Positions 37,407 through 46,370 of a stretch of 64,000 nucleotides of DNA are shown here, piece after piece. Position 1 is the first letter of the stretch. Each line of letters opens with the position of its first letter. The notes beneath the pieces were generated by a model, which saw only the letters and a program-made list of their open reading frames with translations, was not told the DNA's origin and ran no database searches. Both the position numbers and the translations under genes were made by a program. Source of the stretch: Micromonospora sp. WMMA1947 (GTDB lineage: Bacteria > Actinomycetota > Actinomycetes > Mycobacteriales > Micromonosporaceae). Location of the stretch: NCBI RefSeq assembly GCF_027497355.1, contig NZ_CP114909.1:2790001-2854000 (forward strand), given 5' to 3'.

Positions 37407-38278
37407 GCGCCGGGTGGGATCGCTGTCCGGTCCGGCATCTGGGCCAGCACCATCGCCCCCACCGCCACCGCGAAACCGGTGAGCTGGACCGGGTCCAGCG
37501 CCTCACCGAGCACCACCCAGCCGAGCGCCGCGGCGGTGAGCGGGCTCAGCGCGCCGAGCACCGACACGCGGGAGACAGGCAGTCGTGCCGCGCCCCGGAA
37601 CCACAGCACGTACGCCAGGGCGGTGCCGGCCAGCCCGAGCCACGCGTACCCGAGAAGGGCCGGCCCGTCGGGCACTGGTGGCGCGGCCTCGACGGCGGCG
37701 GCGACCGGCACGATCATCAGGCCCCCGGCGACGAGCTGCCAGCTCGTCGCGGCCAGGACGCCCACGCCGGGCGGCCGGCCCCAGCGGCGGGTGAGCACCA
37801 GCCCGGCGGCCATCGCCACGGCCCCGGCCAGTCCGGCGGCGACGCCGAGCGGGTCGAGGCCGGCGCCCGGGCGCAGCACCACGAGGGCGACGCCGAGCGG
37901 GGCGGCCACGGCGGCGGCCAGCGCCGGCCGGGTGGGGCGGTCGCGGAGCAGCGCGACGGTCAGCACCGCCACCAGCAGCGGCTGCGCGGCGCCGAGAACG
38001 GCGGCGGTGCCGCCGGGTAGGCGGTACGCGGCGAGGAACAGCAGCGGGAAGAACACCCCGATGTTGAGCGCGCCGAGCACGGCGGCGCGCCCCCACCAGA
38101 GGCCGTGTGGTCGCCTGCGGGTCAGGGCGAGCAGCAGCAGGCCGGCCGGCAGGGCGCGGATCGCCCCGGCCCAGAGCGGCCGGTCCGGGGGCAGGAGTTC
38201 GGCGGTGACCAGGTACGTGGTGCCCCAGGTGATCGGTGCGGCGGCGGTGAGCGCGACGTCGGTCCAGCGGGGGTTCAT
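37163..38278 (-). CDS. EamA/DMT-superfamily permease with long C-terminal tail
   Basis: 371-aa protein with ten hydrophobic segments in two EamA repeats (residues ~5-130 and 145-285), the first starting APITWGTTYLVTAELLPPDRP. The family usually ends near residue 290-310. Here an unusual ~80-residue polar tail follows, rich in Ser, Arg and Ala, read antisense through the neighbouring gene. Divergent from a MarR-type regulator with a palindrome between them, so it is probably the regulator's target exporter. Substrate unknown. Confidence 0.85.
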   Translation of the reverse strand: MNPRWTDVALTAAAPITWGTTYLVTAELLPPDRPLWAGAIRALPAGLLLLALTRRRPHGLWWGRAAVLGALNIGVFFPLLFLAAYRLPGGTAAVLGAAQPLLVAVLTVALLRDRPTRPALAAAVAAPLGVALVVLRPGAGLDPLGVAAGLAGAVAMAAGLVLTRRWGRPPGVGVLAATSWQLVAGGLMIVPVAAAVEAAPPVPDGPALLGYAWLGLAGTALAYVLWFRGAARLPVSRVSVLGALSPLTAAALGWVVLGEALDPVQLTGFAVAVGAMVLAQMPDRTAIPPGAQPARSRRQSSGHASAATPSGSAPAGSCAAAASGSVNRCAAAGPAAYDRSSNHRTSSAVQPRPDRAAISRTSRRPTRVSSS

Positions 38279-38305
38279 GTCGGCCTCTTTCTCAGCCCTA
38301 AGTAT

Positions 38306-38317
38306 CTTAGCGCTAAG
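38306..38317. promoter_or_regulatory. Probable MarR operator
   Basis: CTTAGCGCTAAG is a perfect 12-bp palindrome, flanked by further TAAG and TAAT half-sites, in the 93-bp gap between the EamA permease and the divergent MarR gene. MarR proteins typically bind such TTAG-N-CTAA palindromes. Confidence 0.7.
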
Positions 38318-38371
38318 CTAATCAGGCCCGAGCCAAAAGGGGAAGTGGGACGTGCGGCACAATCGGCAGCC

Positions 38372-38884
38372 GTGACAGGCGACGAGGTGGACGCGATCGT
38401 CGAACAGTGGCGGCGGGAGCGGCCCGGCATGCGGCCCGAGCCGATGGCCGTGTTCGGCCGCATCTACCGGCTGGCCCGGCTGGTCGGCGACAGCCAGGAG
38501 AAGGTGTACGCGGGCTGGGGCATCGGCCGGGGCGAGTTCGACGTGCTCGCCGCGCTGCGGCGCTCCGGTTCGCCGTACACGCTGGCGCCGAAGGCGCTCG
38601 CCGCCTCCCTGATGCTCACCTCCGGCGGCATGACCGGGCGGCTCGACCGCCTCGAACGGGCGGGCCTGGTACGGCGCTCGCCGGACCCGGCCGACCGGCG
38701 GGCGCTGCGGGTCACCCTCACCGACACCGGCCGGCGGGTGGTCGAGGAGTCGGCCGAGGCCGGCCTCGCGGTGCAGCGGCGGATCCTCGACGCGCTGCCC
38801 CCAGCCGACCAGGACCGGCTGGCCGATCTGCTGCGCGCGTTGCTCGCGGCGGCCGAGGCCGGGCCCGCGGATCCGGCACAATGA
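38372..38884 (+). CDS. MarR-family transcriptional regulator
   Basis: 170-aa winged-helix regulator. The recognition region is KALAASLMLTSGGMTGRLDRLERAGLVRRSPDPADRRALRVTL (split as helix, then wing), which is diagnostic for MarR proteins. The N-terminal and C-terminal helices form the dimer interface. GTG start chosen at VTGDEVDAIV, as upstream codons lie in the promoter region. Divergent to the EamA permease and probably its repressor, acting at the palindrome 38306-38317. Confidence 0.9.
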   Translation: MTGDEVDAIVEQWRRERPGMRPEPMAVFGRIYRLARLVGDSQEKVYAGWGIGRGEFDVLAALRRSGSPYTLAPKALAASLMLTSGGMTGRLDRLERAGLVRRSPDPADRRALRVTLTDTGRRVVEESAEAGLAVQRRILDALPPADQDRLADLLRALLAAAEAGPADPAQ

Positions 38885-38914
38885 TCGGCACCGTCACCGC
38901 CCGGGAGGACAATC

Positions 38915-39661
38915 GTGCCCGCCACCGAACCGACGATCGTCGCCACCAGCATGGGTTTCGCCGGCCGTCGCCGCGGCCCGTGGGACGCCCGGCCCAGCGC
39001 CCTGTTCGACCTGATGGCCGACCTGGCCGGGGCCGGTGACGCGCCGCGCGTCTGCTACCTCGGCCAGGCCACCGGCGACCAGCCGACCGGCTTCACCGTC
39101 TTCTACGGCGCCTTCGCCGGCACCCGGTTCCGCGCCTCCCACCTGGCGCTCTACCCGATGCCCAACGTCGAGGACATCCGCGCCCACCTGCTCGCGCAGG
39201 ACATCATCTGGGTCGGCGGCGGCAGCGTGGCGAACCTCTGCGCGGTCTGGCGGGTGCACGGCCTGCCGGAGATCCTGCACGAGTGCTGGCAGGCCGGCGT
39301 GGTGCTCGGCGGGGTCTCCGCCGGCTCGATCTGCTGGCACACCGGCGGCGCCACCGACAGCTACGGCCCGACGCTGCGGCCCTTCACCGAAGGGCTGGGC
39401 TGGCTCCCGTACGGCAACGGCGTGCACTACGACAGCGAGGAGCAGCGCCGCCCGCTGATGCACCGGCTGGTCGCCGACGGCACGCTGCCCGCGAGCCACT
39501 GCACCGACGACGGCGTGGGGCTGATCTACCGGGGCACCCGACTGGCCGAGGCGGTGGCCGACCGACCCGGCGTGGCCGCGTACGAGCTGGTCCGCGCCGA
39601 GGACGGCACCGCCCGGGAGACCCGGATCGAGCCGCGCCTGCTGTCCGCCGCGCCGCGGTGA
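38915..39661 (+). CDS. Peptidase E family (S51) hydrolase
   Basis: 248-aa cytoplasmic protein of the peptidase S51 group, which includes alpha-aspartyl dipeptidase and cyanophycinase relatives. IIWVGGGSVANLCAVWR forms the oxyanion region. GGVSAGSICW supplies the nucleophile Ser135. FTEGLGWLPYGNGVHYDSEEQRR carries the late substrate-binding and His residues. Start GTG with GGGAGGA 5 nt upstream. It lies 30 bp after the MarR gene, possibly co-transcribed. Confidence 0.85.
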   Translation: MPATEPTIVATSMGFAGRRRGPWDARPSALFDLMADLAGAGDAPRVCYLGQATGDQPTGFTVFYGAFAGTRFRASHLALYPMPNVEDIRAHLLAQDIIWVGGGSVANLCAVWRVHGLPEILHECWQAGVVLGGVSAGSICWHTGGATDSYGPTLRPFTEGLGWLPYGNGVHYDSEEQRRPLMHRLVADGTLPASHCTDDGVGLIYRGTRLAEAVADRPGVAAYELVRAEDGTARETRIEPRLLSAAPR

Positions 39662-39705
39662 CCGGCTTCGCGTACCTGCCTGCCCGGCGGTGGCGGCGAG
39701 GCGCG

Positions 39706-39711
39706 TAAGCT
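39706..39711 (+). promoter_or_regulatory. -10 box of a leaderless ychF mRNA
   Basis: TAAGCT ends 8 nt before the GTG of ychF, and no Shine-Dalgarno is present. Confidence 0.45.
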
Positions 39712-39719
39712 GGTTCGTC

Positions 39720-40805
<1,086 letters not shown>

Positions 40806-40875
40806 TTTGATTCTGGACTGAGCGCTGCATCAGCAGGATCATCGAGCAGTTGGCTGCTCGTGCAAGGATGCTCCG

Positions 40876-41250
40876 ATGGAACCGGCGACATCGGCGGACG
40901 ACGTTTGGCGCGCGCTCATGGAGGACACGCAGGGCTGGTGGGTGGATGATCCGGTCTTCCGGGCAGCCTATGAGCACCCCACGTTGCGCGCCCTCTTCCC
41001 CATGGCAACGCACGGGACGATCAAGTTCTTCAGGACCGCTTGGAGCTGGCCCGATACCCCTGCCCACGATCTGCCCCTCATCGCCTGCGGCGGCCCTCCC
41101 TACCAGGTCATTTCCGCCGGTTATGAGCGGATCATCGGCTTGGCCGCAACGGCGGAAGAAGCCGCAGAGCTGGTAGTCGAGAACCTGCCGCCGGCCCCGG
41201 TGATTCCCGGCTCGACGTGTGCAATGCCGTCAGGCGGCGACCAGCGCTGA
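40876..41250 (+). CDS. Hypothetical protein
   Basis: 124-aa soluble protein rich in Trp and Pro (ARGWWVDDPVF-like region, THGTIKFFRTAWSWPDTPAHDLP, ACGGPPYQVI, AATAEEAAELVVENLP). The layout resembles small actinobacterial immunity-like or DUF6193-type proteins, but I cannot assign it. The ATG has AAGGA 7 nt upstream. Base composition is noticeably lower in GC than its neighbours, consistent with accessory origin. Confidence 0.65.
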   Translation: MEPATSADDVWRALMEDTQGWWVDDPVFRAAYEHPTLRALFPMATHGTIKFFRTAWSWPDTPAHDLPLIACGGPPYQVISAGYERIIGLAATAEEAAELVVENLPPAPVIPGSTCAMPSGGDQR

Positions 41251-41433
41251 CCGCCCGCAACGCCCTGCCAGCAGGCCGTGAGTCCTGTTCCCGCTGCTGG
41301 CGACCCGTGGCGTCCTTGGTTCCGCTTCGACGTCTGAATCCTGGCGGGTCGGCCCTCGGCGTGGCCTGACCGATGTCTTCCCGGCGCCGTGCTGGTCTGT
41401 ACGACGAGTACCGACCCACGGAAGGCTGGCACG

Positions 41434-41997
41434 ATGCGCAAACTGACCTTCGCCATGAACGTGAGCCTGGACGGCTACGTCGCCGCGCCCGGTGACGACC
41501 TCGGCTGGAGTACGCCGAGCGACGAGTGGTTCCAGTGGTGGTCCGACCGGGTGGCGGCGACCGGCACGGCGCTCTACGGTCGACGACTGTGGGAGGCGAT
41601 GAGCTTTCACTGGCCGACCGCCGATCAACAGCCGGGCGTCACAGCGGCGCACGCCGAGTTCGCCCGTCGCTGGCGGGACATGCCGAAGGTGGTGTTCTCC
41701 TCGACGATTAGGCCGGTCGACTGGAACACCCGCCTGGTCACCGGCGACGCGGTCACCGAGATCAGCCGGCTCAAGGCCGAGGACGGTGGTCCGATGGACA
41801 TCAGTGGCGCCACCATTGCCGCGGCGGCCATGCGGGCCGGGTTGATCGACGAGTACGTGCTCGTCACTCATCCGGTCTTGATCGGTCGCGGTATGCCGTT
41901 CTTCACGGCCCTGGACAACTGGGTGAACCTGGCCCTGCGGGAGACCCGGACGTTCCCGGGCGGCGTGCTCCTCACCAGGTACGAGGCCAGGCACTGA
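41434..41997 (+). CDS. Dihydrofolate-reductase-like (RibD C-terminal domain) protein
   Basis: 187-aa protein of the RibD-C/DHFR-fold group, unlikely to be the essential FolA. It begins KLTFAMNVSLDGYVAAPGDD, contains ALYGRRLWEAMSFHWPT and VVFSSTIRPVDW, and ends with VLIGRGMPFF. These are the nucleotide-binding and fold signatures of the family. The ATG has GGAAGG 8 nt upstream. The 183-bp gap before it (41251-41433) shows nothing recognisable. True substrate unknown; often annotated as deaminase/reductase. Confidence 0.85.
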   Translation: MRKLTFAMNVSLDGYVAAPGDDLGWSTPSDEWFQWWSDRVAATGTALYGRRLWEAMSFHWPTADQQPGVTAAHAEFARRWRDMPKVVFSSTIRPVDWNTRLVTGDAVTEISRLKAEDGGPMDISGATIAAAAMRAGLIDEYVLVTHPVLIGRGMPFFTALDNWVNLALRETRTFPGGVLLTRYEARH

Positions 41998-42024
41998 CCG
42001 CCCCCTCCACATGGAGACGCGGCG

Positions 42025-42744
42025 TCACTCCTGCGCGTCGAGGTCGCGCACTGCGAAGCGGAGGTGTTCCCACTCCTCGTCGAAGATGACGTGGAGGCAG
42101 TGCAGGACCGGTGCCTCGTGTTCGGGTGACCACGCTGACGGTCGAGGCTCGGCGAGCAGCGCCGGAGTGACGCCCGTGAGGAACTCCCGCACCATGGCCT
42201 GCCGCTCGGACCGCAGATCGAGCACCTGGGCGAGACTCGGCCGCGCCGCGGAGAAGATCGACATGTCGAGTCCGTCCGTCTCGTACTCGGCGTGTGGCTG
42301 CCCGAGCGGATGGAAGGGCTGCGGCAGGCGCAGGATCGCCTTGCCGAGCCAGGCGTCGGTGGCGAACGCGAGGTGGCGCAGGGTCTGCGCGAACGACCAC
42401 TCACCGTCGATCGAGATGTCGGCGGCGCCGTCGGGCATGGACACGACCCGGTCGACCGCGGCCGCCCAGGCTCGTTCGAGCGCCGCCCACGCCGCGCGCA
42501 GGCCATCGGGATCCTCGGCATGCCTCAGCTCGCGCCCGGGGAACCGCCGGTTGAGTTCGGCCTCGACGAGCGGCACGACGTCGACACCGTTGACCAGCAG
42601 CGCGCCGTCGATGAGCCACGGCGCGTCGATGTCGAGCCCGCGCACGTCGACGCCGCGCATCACCGCGCCGGCCAGCGTCGACCTGGTGAAGCGCGCGCCT
42701 TGCAGGTCCCTGTCCACGAACGTCCTGAGGTCGCTCTGGTCCAC
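42025..42744 (-). CDS. DinB-like protein with pentapeptide-like N-terminus
   Basis: 239-aa protein. Residues 1-45 have a short pentapeptide-repeat-like stretch (LQGARFTRSTLAGAVMRGVDVRG). Residues ~95-235 form a DinB-type four-helix bundle with the metal-ligand histidines in TLRHLAFATDAWLGKAIL, LHCLHVIFDEEWEHLRF and nearby. DinB-like proteins include thiol-dependent transferases. GTG start with GAGAGGGG 6 nt upstream. Convergent with the DHFR-like gene. Frequent as a standalone gene in actinomycetes. Confidence 0.8.
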   Translation of the reverse strand: MDQSDLRTFVDRDLQGARFTRSTLAGAVMRGVDVRGLDIDAPWLIDGALLVNGVDVVPLVEAELNRRFPGRELRHAEDPDGLRAAWAALERAWAAAVDRVVSMPDGAADISIDGEWSFAQTLRHLAFATDAWLGKAILRLPQPFHPLGQPHAEYETDGLDMSIFSAARPSLAQVLDLRSERQAMVREFLTGVTPALLAEPRPSAWSPEHEAPVLHCLHVIFDEEWEHLRFAVRDLDAQE

Positions 42745-42845
42745 GGCGCACCCCTCTCGTCGGCGATCGCGGCAATGCTAGCGAGCGGGTCCGACAACGA
42801 CTGTCGATGCGACCGGACGAAGTTGTCGGCCGCCGGAACATGGCT

Positions 42846-42886
42846 GTGGCGGCCGCCGGCCCGCATCGCGGACCGGCGACCGCCAC
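42846..42886 (-). terminator. Terminator of the GntR-ABC operon
   Basis: GTGGCGGCCGCCGG (42846-42859) pairs with CCGGCGACCGCCAC (42873-42886), one mismatch, 12 nt after the permease stop on the minus strand. Confidence 0.8.
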
Positions 42887-42898
42887 CCGTGCCTGTCG

Positions 42899-43594
42899 TC
42901 AGGCGTTCGCCCGGCGGATGGCCGCCATGCCTCCGAGCGCGGCCACCGCGGCGATCAGGGCGGGCCACCCCACCAGCAGGCTGACCTGGTGCTGGCTGCT
43001 CAGCCACTGCCAGATGTCACCGAACCAGCCCTGCCAGGTGATCAACGCGACGAGCAGGCCGGTCACCAGGATCAGGGCCGCGCCGGCCCCGAGCAGGCCG
43101 TTCATGCCGAACCGGACGTACCAGACGGCGACGAAGACGGCGAGGAAGTTCAGGAACAGGAACGGGACCGCGTAGACGGCGATCTGCAGCTGCCCGTTGT
43201 CCACGTCGATGTACGGGATCCGGAAGAACCGCAGCTGGATCCCGAAGCCGCCGGTGGCGCCCTCGATCAGGTTGAGCAGGTAGAGCAGGACGCCGTAGAC
43301 GACCGCCTGCACCACGTTGACGAGCACCGTGGCGAGGTAGAACGTGCGCCGGGTGACGCCCATGCCGAGGGCGAACGGGAACACCTGGCTGATCGAGGCG
43401 GCGGCGACGATCGAGCAGACGATGTAGAGGCTGGCCAGACCGCCTGTGGTGTTCTTGCCCGGCGCCGCCTCGTCGATCGAGGCGAAGATCAGCAGGTTGA
43501 CGCCGAGCGAGATGGCCATGATGCCCCACGGCCAGGCCAGCTGGCCGATCCAGGCGATGGTGTGCATCCGGGCGACGTCGAGGATGCGAGTCAT
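42899..43594 (-). CDS. ABC transporter permease of a YtrA-type operon
   Basis: 231-aa membrane protein with six hydrophobic segments. The N-terminus is IAWIGQLAWPWGIMAISLGVNLL, and the loop ALGMGVTRRTFYLATVLVN is typical of ABC-2-like permeases that work with YtrB-like ATPases. It overlaps the ATPase gene by 4 bp. Last gene of the three-gene GntR-ATPase-permease operon. Related systems respond to cell-envelope antibiotics; no ligand can be named from sequence. Confidence 0.88.
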   Translation of the reverse strand: MTRILDVARMHTIAWIGQLAWPWGIMAISLGVNLLIFASIDEAAPGKNTTGGLASLYIVCSIVAAASISQVFPFALGMGVTRRTFYLATVLVNVVQAVVYGVLLYLLNLIEGATGGFGIQLRFFRIPYIDVDNGQLQIAVYAVPFLFLNFLAVFVAVWYVRFGMNGLLGAGAALILVTGLLVALITWQGWFGDIWQWLSSQHQVSLLVGWPALIAAVAALGGMAAIRRANA

Positions 43595-44469
43595 CGGGTC
43601 TTCGTCCTTTCCGTCGTCAGGCGCACCACTGCCTGCTGGAGCGACACCGGCGCCAGGTCGATGCCGAGCTTCTTGGCGCGCATCCGTTCGGCGTTGTCGA
43701 ACGACCCGCGCAGCGACGCGCGGACCGCGCCGCCGAGCTGCTCGCGGTGCAGCACCCGGTACGCGGCGGCGAACTCGTCCACCACCGCGGCCGGGCCGGA
43801 CGCCTCCATCACCTCGCCGCGCAGCTCGTCGCTGGGCGCGTCGAGCAGCAGCTTGCCGCGGTCGAGCAGCAGCACGTGCTCGATCAGGTCGGCCACCTCG
43901 TCGATGAGGTGGGTGGAGAGCACGACAGTGCGCGGGTTTTCGGCGTAGTCGGCGAGCAGCCGGTCGTAGAAGAGCTGCCGGGCGACCGCGTCGAGACCGA
44001 GGTACGGCTCGTCGAAGAAGGTCAGCGGCGCGCGTGCGGCCAGGCCGATCGTCACGCCCAGCGCGGACAGCATGCCGCGGGACAGCTTGCGCACGTTGCG
44101 CTTTCGCGGCAGGTCGAAGTCGTCCACGAGGGACTGTGCGAAGTCCTCGTCCCAGTTGGGGAACAGCCGCTTGGCCAGGCTCAGGACGTGCCGGACCTGG
44201 TAGGCGGCCGGGTACGTCTGGCTCTCCTTGATGAAGGCCACCCGCGACAGCACCCGCTCGTTCTCGTACGGGCGCTCGCCGAAGAGTGTGAGGTCGCCGC
44301 TGGTGCTGCTGTTCTGGCCGGTGATCAGCTGCATCAGCGTCGTCTTGCCGGCGCCGTTGCGGCCGAGCAGGCCGTAGATCTTGTTTCCGGTCAGCGTGAA
44401 GGTGATGTCGTCGAGAGCGGTCACGTCGCCGAACCGCTTCGTGAGGCCGGCTGCCGCCACGACGCTCAT
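43591..44469 (-). CDS. ABC transporter ATPase of a YtrA-type operon
   Basis: 292-aa ATPase. Walker A is GRNGAGKTTLMQ, signature LSRGMLSALGVTIGLAARAP, Walker B LTFFDEPYLGLDA, and H-loop VVLSTHLIDEVADL. The C-terminal ~80 residues form an accessory domain. The signature reads LSRGM rather than LSGGQ, as is common in this subgroup. The start overlaps the GntR stop by 4 bp and the stop overlaps the permease start, so the three genes are tightly coupled. Confidence 0.92.
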   Translation of the reverse strand: MSVVAAAGLTKRFGDVTALDDITFTLTGNKIYGLLGRNGAGKTTLMQLITGQNSSTSGDLTLFGERPYENERVLSRVAFIKESQTYPAAYQVRHVLSLAKRLFPNWDEDFAQSLVDDFDLPRKRNVRKLSRGMLSALGVTIGLAARAPLTFFDEPYLGLDAVARQLFYDRLLADYAENPRTVVLSTHLIDEVADLIEHVLLLDRGKLLLDAPSDELRGEVMEASGPAAVVDEFAAAYRVLHREQLGGAVRASLRGSFDNAERMRAKKLGIDLAPVSLQQAVVRLTTERTKTR

Positions 44470-44843
44470 CGCTGTTCCTCCCCTGTCTCGATGAGCTTCT
44501 TCAGCTCCTCGGTGCCGATGCCCAACTTGCGTGCCTCCTCGATGAGGGGCCGCACGTACTGGTCGGAGAACTCGCGCCGGCGGCGTTCCCGGAGTGTTTC
44601 GACGGCCCCCGTTGCCACGAACATTCCGATCCCCCTGCGCTTGTAGAGAAGCCCGTCATCGACCAGGCGGTTGATCCCCTTGGCGGCGGTCGCCGGGTTG
44701 ATCCGGTGGAACGCCGCCAGTTCGTTGGTGGACGGCACCTGGGTCTCCTCCGCGTACGTCCCGTCGATGATCGAGTTTTCGATCAGCTCCGCGATCTGGA
44801 CGAAGATCGGCCGGCCGTCATCCATCCCGGTTCTTTGGTTCAT
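44466..44843 (-). CDS. GntR-family regulator, YtrA subfamily
   Basis: 125-aa repressor. The winged helix-turn-helix (residues ~10-75) has PIFVQIAELIENSIIDGTY and VPSTNELAAFHRINPATAAKGINRL. The short C-terminal helix pair, without a large ligand domain, marks the YtrA group. First gene of the operon. An imperfect palindrome spans its start codon, so it probably represses itself and the ABC genes. An internal ATG (MDDGRPIF) with weaker support would remove six residues. Confidence 0.92.
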   Translation of the reverse strand: MNQRTGMDDGRPIFVQIAELIENSIIDGTYAEETQVPSTNELAAFHRINPATAAKGINRLVDDGLLYKRRGIGMFVATGAVETLRERRRREFSDQYVRPLIEEARKLGIGTEELKKLIETGEEQR

Positions 44844-44860
44844 TACTCATGTAACTAACC
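44837..44860 (-). promoter_or_regulatory. Probable YtrA/GntR operator overlapping the start codon
   Basis: On the minus strand GGTTAGTTAC-ATGA-GTAATGAACC is a 10+10 palindrome with 8 of 10 matches, and the start ATG is inside the right arm. Binding here would block both transcription and ribosome access. Confidence 0.65.
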
Positions 44861-44913
44861 ATGGCACCCCGGAGGTTGGGCGTCAAGTGCCACAGGGGAC
44901 CCCAACCGCCGGC

Positions 44914-44968
44914 GATCAAGGAGTTCGGGTCACGCCGACCGGCCCGACCGGACACCAACTCCTTGATC
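44914..44968. repeat. GATCAAGGAGTT inverted repeat
   Basis: Perfect 12-bp arms GATCAAGGAGTT and AACTCCTTGATC separated by 31 GC-rich bases. It lies between the GNAT stop and the GntR promoter, and resembles the GATCATGAAGTTG repeat at 16218-16278. May act as a terminator for nothing obvious here, so a dispersed repeat is more likely. Confidence 0.75.
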
Positions 44969-45002
44969 ATCGGGCGCGGGCAGGGGCAGGGGCGGGGGCG
45001 GA

Positions 45003-45497
45003 TCAGGTGACGGCGGGACTGCGGCGTTCGATCAAGGTCACGTCTCGCCAGGTGCCGTGGTGGCGGCCCACCCGCTCGCGGGTGCCGACGACGCGGAAGC
45101 CGCACGTCGCGTGCAGCGCGAGGCTGGCGGTGTTCTCCGGGAACACGCCGGACTGGATGGTCCAAATCCCGGCCGCCTCGGTGGAGGCGATCAGCGCGTC
45201 CAGCAGTGCCCGACCGACCCCGCGCCCGCGCCCCCGCGGGTGCACGTAGACGGAGTGCTCCACCACACCGGCGTAGACGCATCGGTCGGAGACCGCCGAG
45301 CAGGCCACCCAGCCGAGCACGTCGCCGGCCTCGTCGAGCGCCACCCAGCGGTGGCCGGGCAGGCGGGTGGCGGTGAAGCGCGCCCAGTCCGGCGGCGCGG
45401 TCTCGAACGTGGCGTTGCCCTCGTCGATGCCGAGGCGGTAGATCTCCAGCACGGCGTCGGCGTGCGAGTCGTCCATGGCGGCGACGGTGACTGTCAT
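45003..45497 (-). CDS. GNAT acetyltransferase, phosphinothricin-acetyltransferase-like
   Basis: 164-aa GNAT enzyme. YRLGIDEGNATFETAPPDW near the N-terminus and the acetyl-CoA loop VHPRGRGRGVGRALLDALI are characteristic of the phosphinothricin N-acetyltransferase (Pat/Bar-like, also ArsN-like) branch. Members acetylate amino groups of amino-acid analogues, often methionine sulfoximine. The actual substrate is inferred only. Start has GGGAGGT about 5 nt upstream. Single gene. Confidence 0.88.
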   Translation of the reverse strand: MTVTVAAMDDSHADAVLEIYRLGIDEGNATFETAPPDWARFTATRLPGHRWVALDEAGDVLGWVACSAVSDRCVYAGVVEHSVYVHPRGRGRGVGRALLDALIASTEAAGIWTIQSGVFPENTASLALHATCGFRVVGTRERVGRHHGTWRDVTLIERRSPAVT

Positions 45498-45551
45498 CGG
45501 TACCTCCCGGCCGGGACGGCGGACACCGGCGCCGTCAGCGTATCGGCGCAG

Positions 45552-45586
45552 GTCGAGGGCCGGGACGCGAGACCCCGGCCCTCGAC
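45552..45586 (-). terminator. Methyltransferase gene terminator
   Basis: A perfect 13-bp stem, GTCGAGGGCCGGG against CCCGGCCCTCGAC, with a 9-nt loop, 8 nt after the methyltransferase stop. Confidence 0.85.
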
Positions 45587-45593
45587 GGAAGCG

Positions 45594-46325
45594 CTACCGC
45601 CGCCGGTAGACGGAGATGTGCGAGCGGCTGTCCGCGTCGAACGGCGACCGGTCCCAGTCGGCGTACCGCTCGGTGAGCCGCAACCCGGCCCGCTCCGCCA
45701 GTTCGTCGATCTGCTCGGGCCAGGCGTACCGCATGGCGAACGGCTTGAGGTGCACGCCCGAGGCGTCGAACGTGACGGTCTGCCGCACGAACGTCTGCGC
45801 CGCCCGGTCGTACCGGTGGACGCGGATGGTGGCCGAGTCCTCGGTCACCTCCCGCACCTGGACCTGCTCGTCCCGGTCGAAGTCCGCCGGGTCGGGCACG
45901 AAGGTCTCGATGACGAACGCCCCGCCGGGCGCGAGCACCCGGGCGACGTTGCGGAAGCACGCCGCCTGGCGCTCCTCGGAGACCAGGTTGAACAGCGTGT
46001 TGAACACCAGGAAGACCAGACGGTACGGCCCGGCGACCGGGACGTCCGCCATGTCGCCGATGGTGACGGGCATGTCCGCGCCGCCCGGCTTGGCGCGCAG
46101 GTGCGCGACCATCTCCGGGGACGCCTCGACGCCCTCCACGGCGATGCCGCGGGCGGCCAGGGGCAGGGCCACCCGGCCGGTGCCGACAGCGAGTTCGAGC
46201 ACCGGGCCGCCGTCGGCCAGCGGCGCGAGGAAGTCGACGGCCGGGGCCGGGTCGGGATTGCCGGGGCCGTCGTAGGTGGCGGCCCAGAGCCGGCCGAACA
46301 GGCCGGGATCGTCGAAGACGGACAT
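45594..46325 (-). CDS. SAM-dependent class I methyltransferase
   Basis: 243-aa methyltransferase. Motif I is VLELAVGTGRVALPLAARG (residues ~42-60), followed by VEGVEASPEMVAHLR. The acidic region IGDMADVPVAG and RVLAPGGAFVIETFVPD (motif III-like) complete a methyltransf_25-type fold. The C-terminal half carries a beta-rich insertion (HRYDRAAQTFVRQTVTFDASG). ATG at 46325 has GGGAGGG 6 nt upstream. It is preceded 45 nt upstream by a 30-codon small ORF with a strong ribosome site. Substrate unknown. Confidence 0.88.
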   Translation of the reverse strand: MSVFDDPGLFGRLWAATYDGPGNPDPAPAVDFLAPLADGGPVLELAVGTGRVALPLAARGIAVEGVEASPEMVAHLRAKPGGADMPVTIGDMADVPVAGPYRLVFLVFNTLFNLVSEERQAACFRNVARVLAPGGAFVIETFVPDPADFDRDEQVQVREVTEDSATIRVHRYDRAAQTFVRQTVTFDASGVHLKPFAMRYAWPEQIDELAERAGLRLTERYADWDRSPFDADSRSHISVYRRR

Positions 46326-46370
46326 CACACGCCCTCCCGCCGGGCGGAAGGGGCAGGACGCGGCGCGAGG

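Noticed and set aside
41251..41433. Possible tRNA remnant or attachment site
   Set aside because: A T-loop-like stretch near 41319-41345 does not extend to a cloverleaf, and no direct repeat partner was seen.
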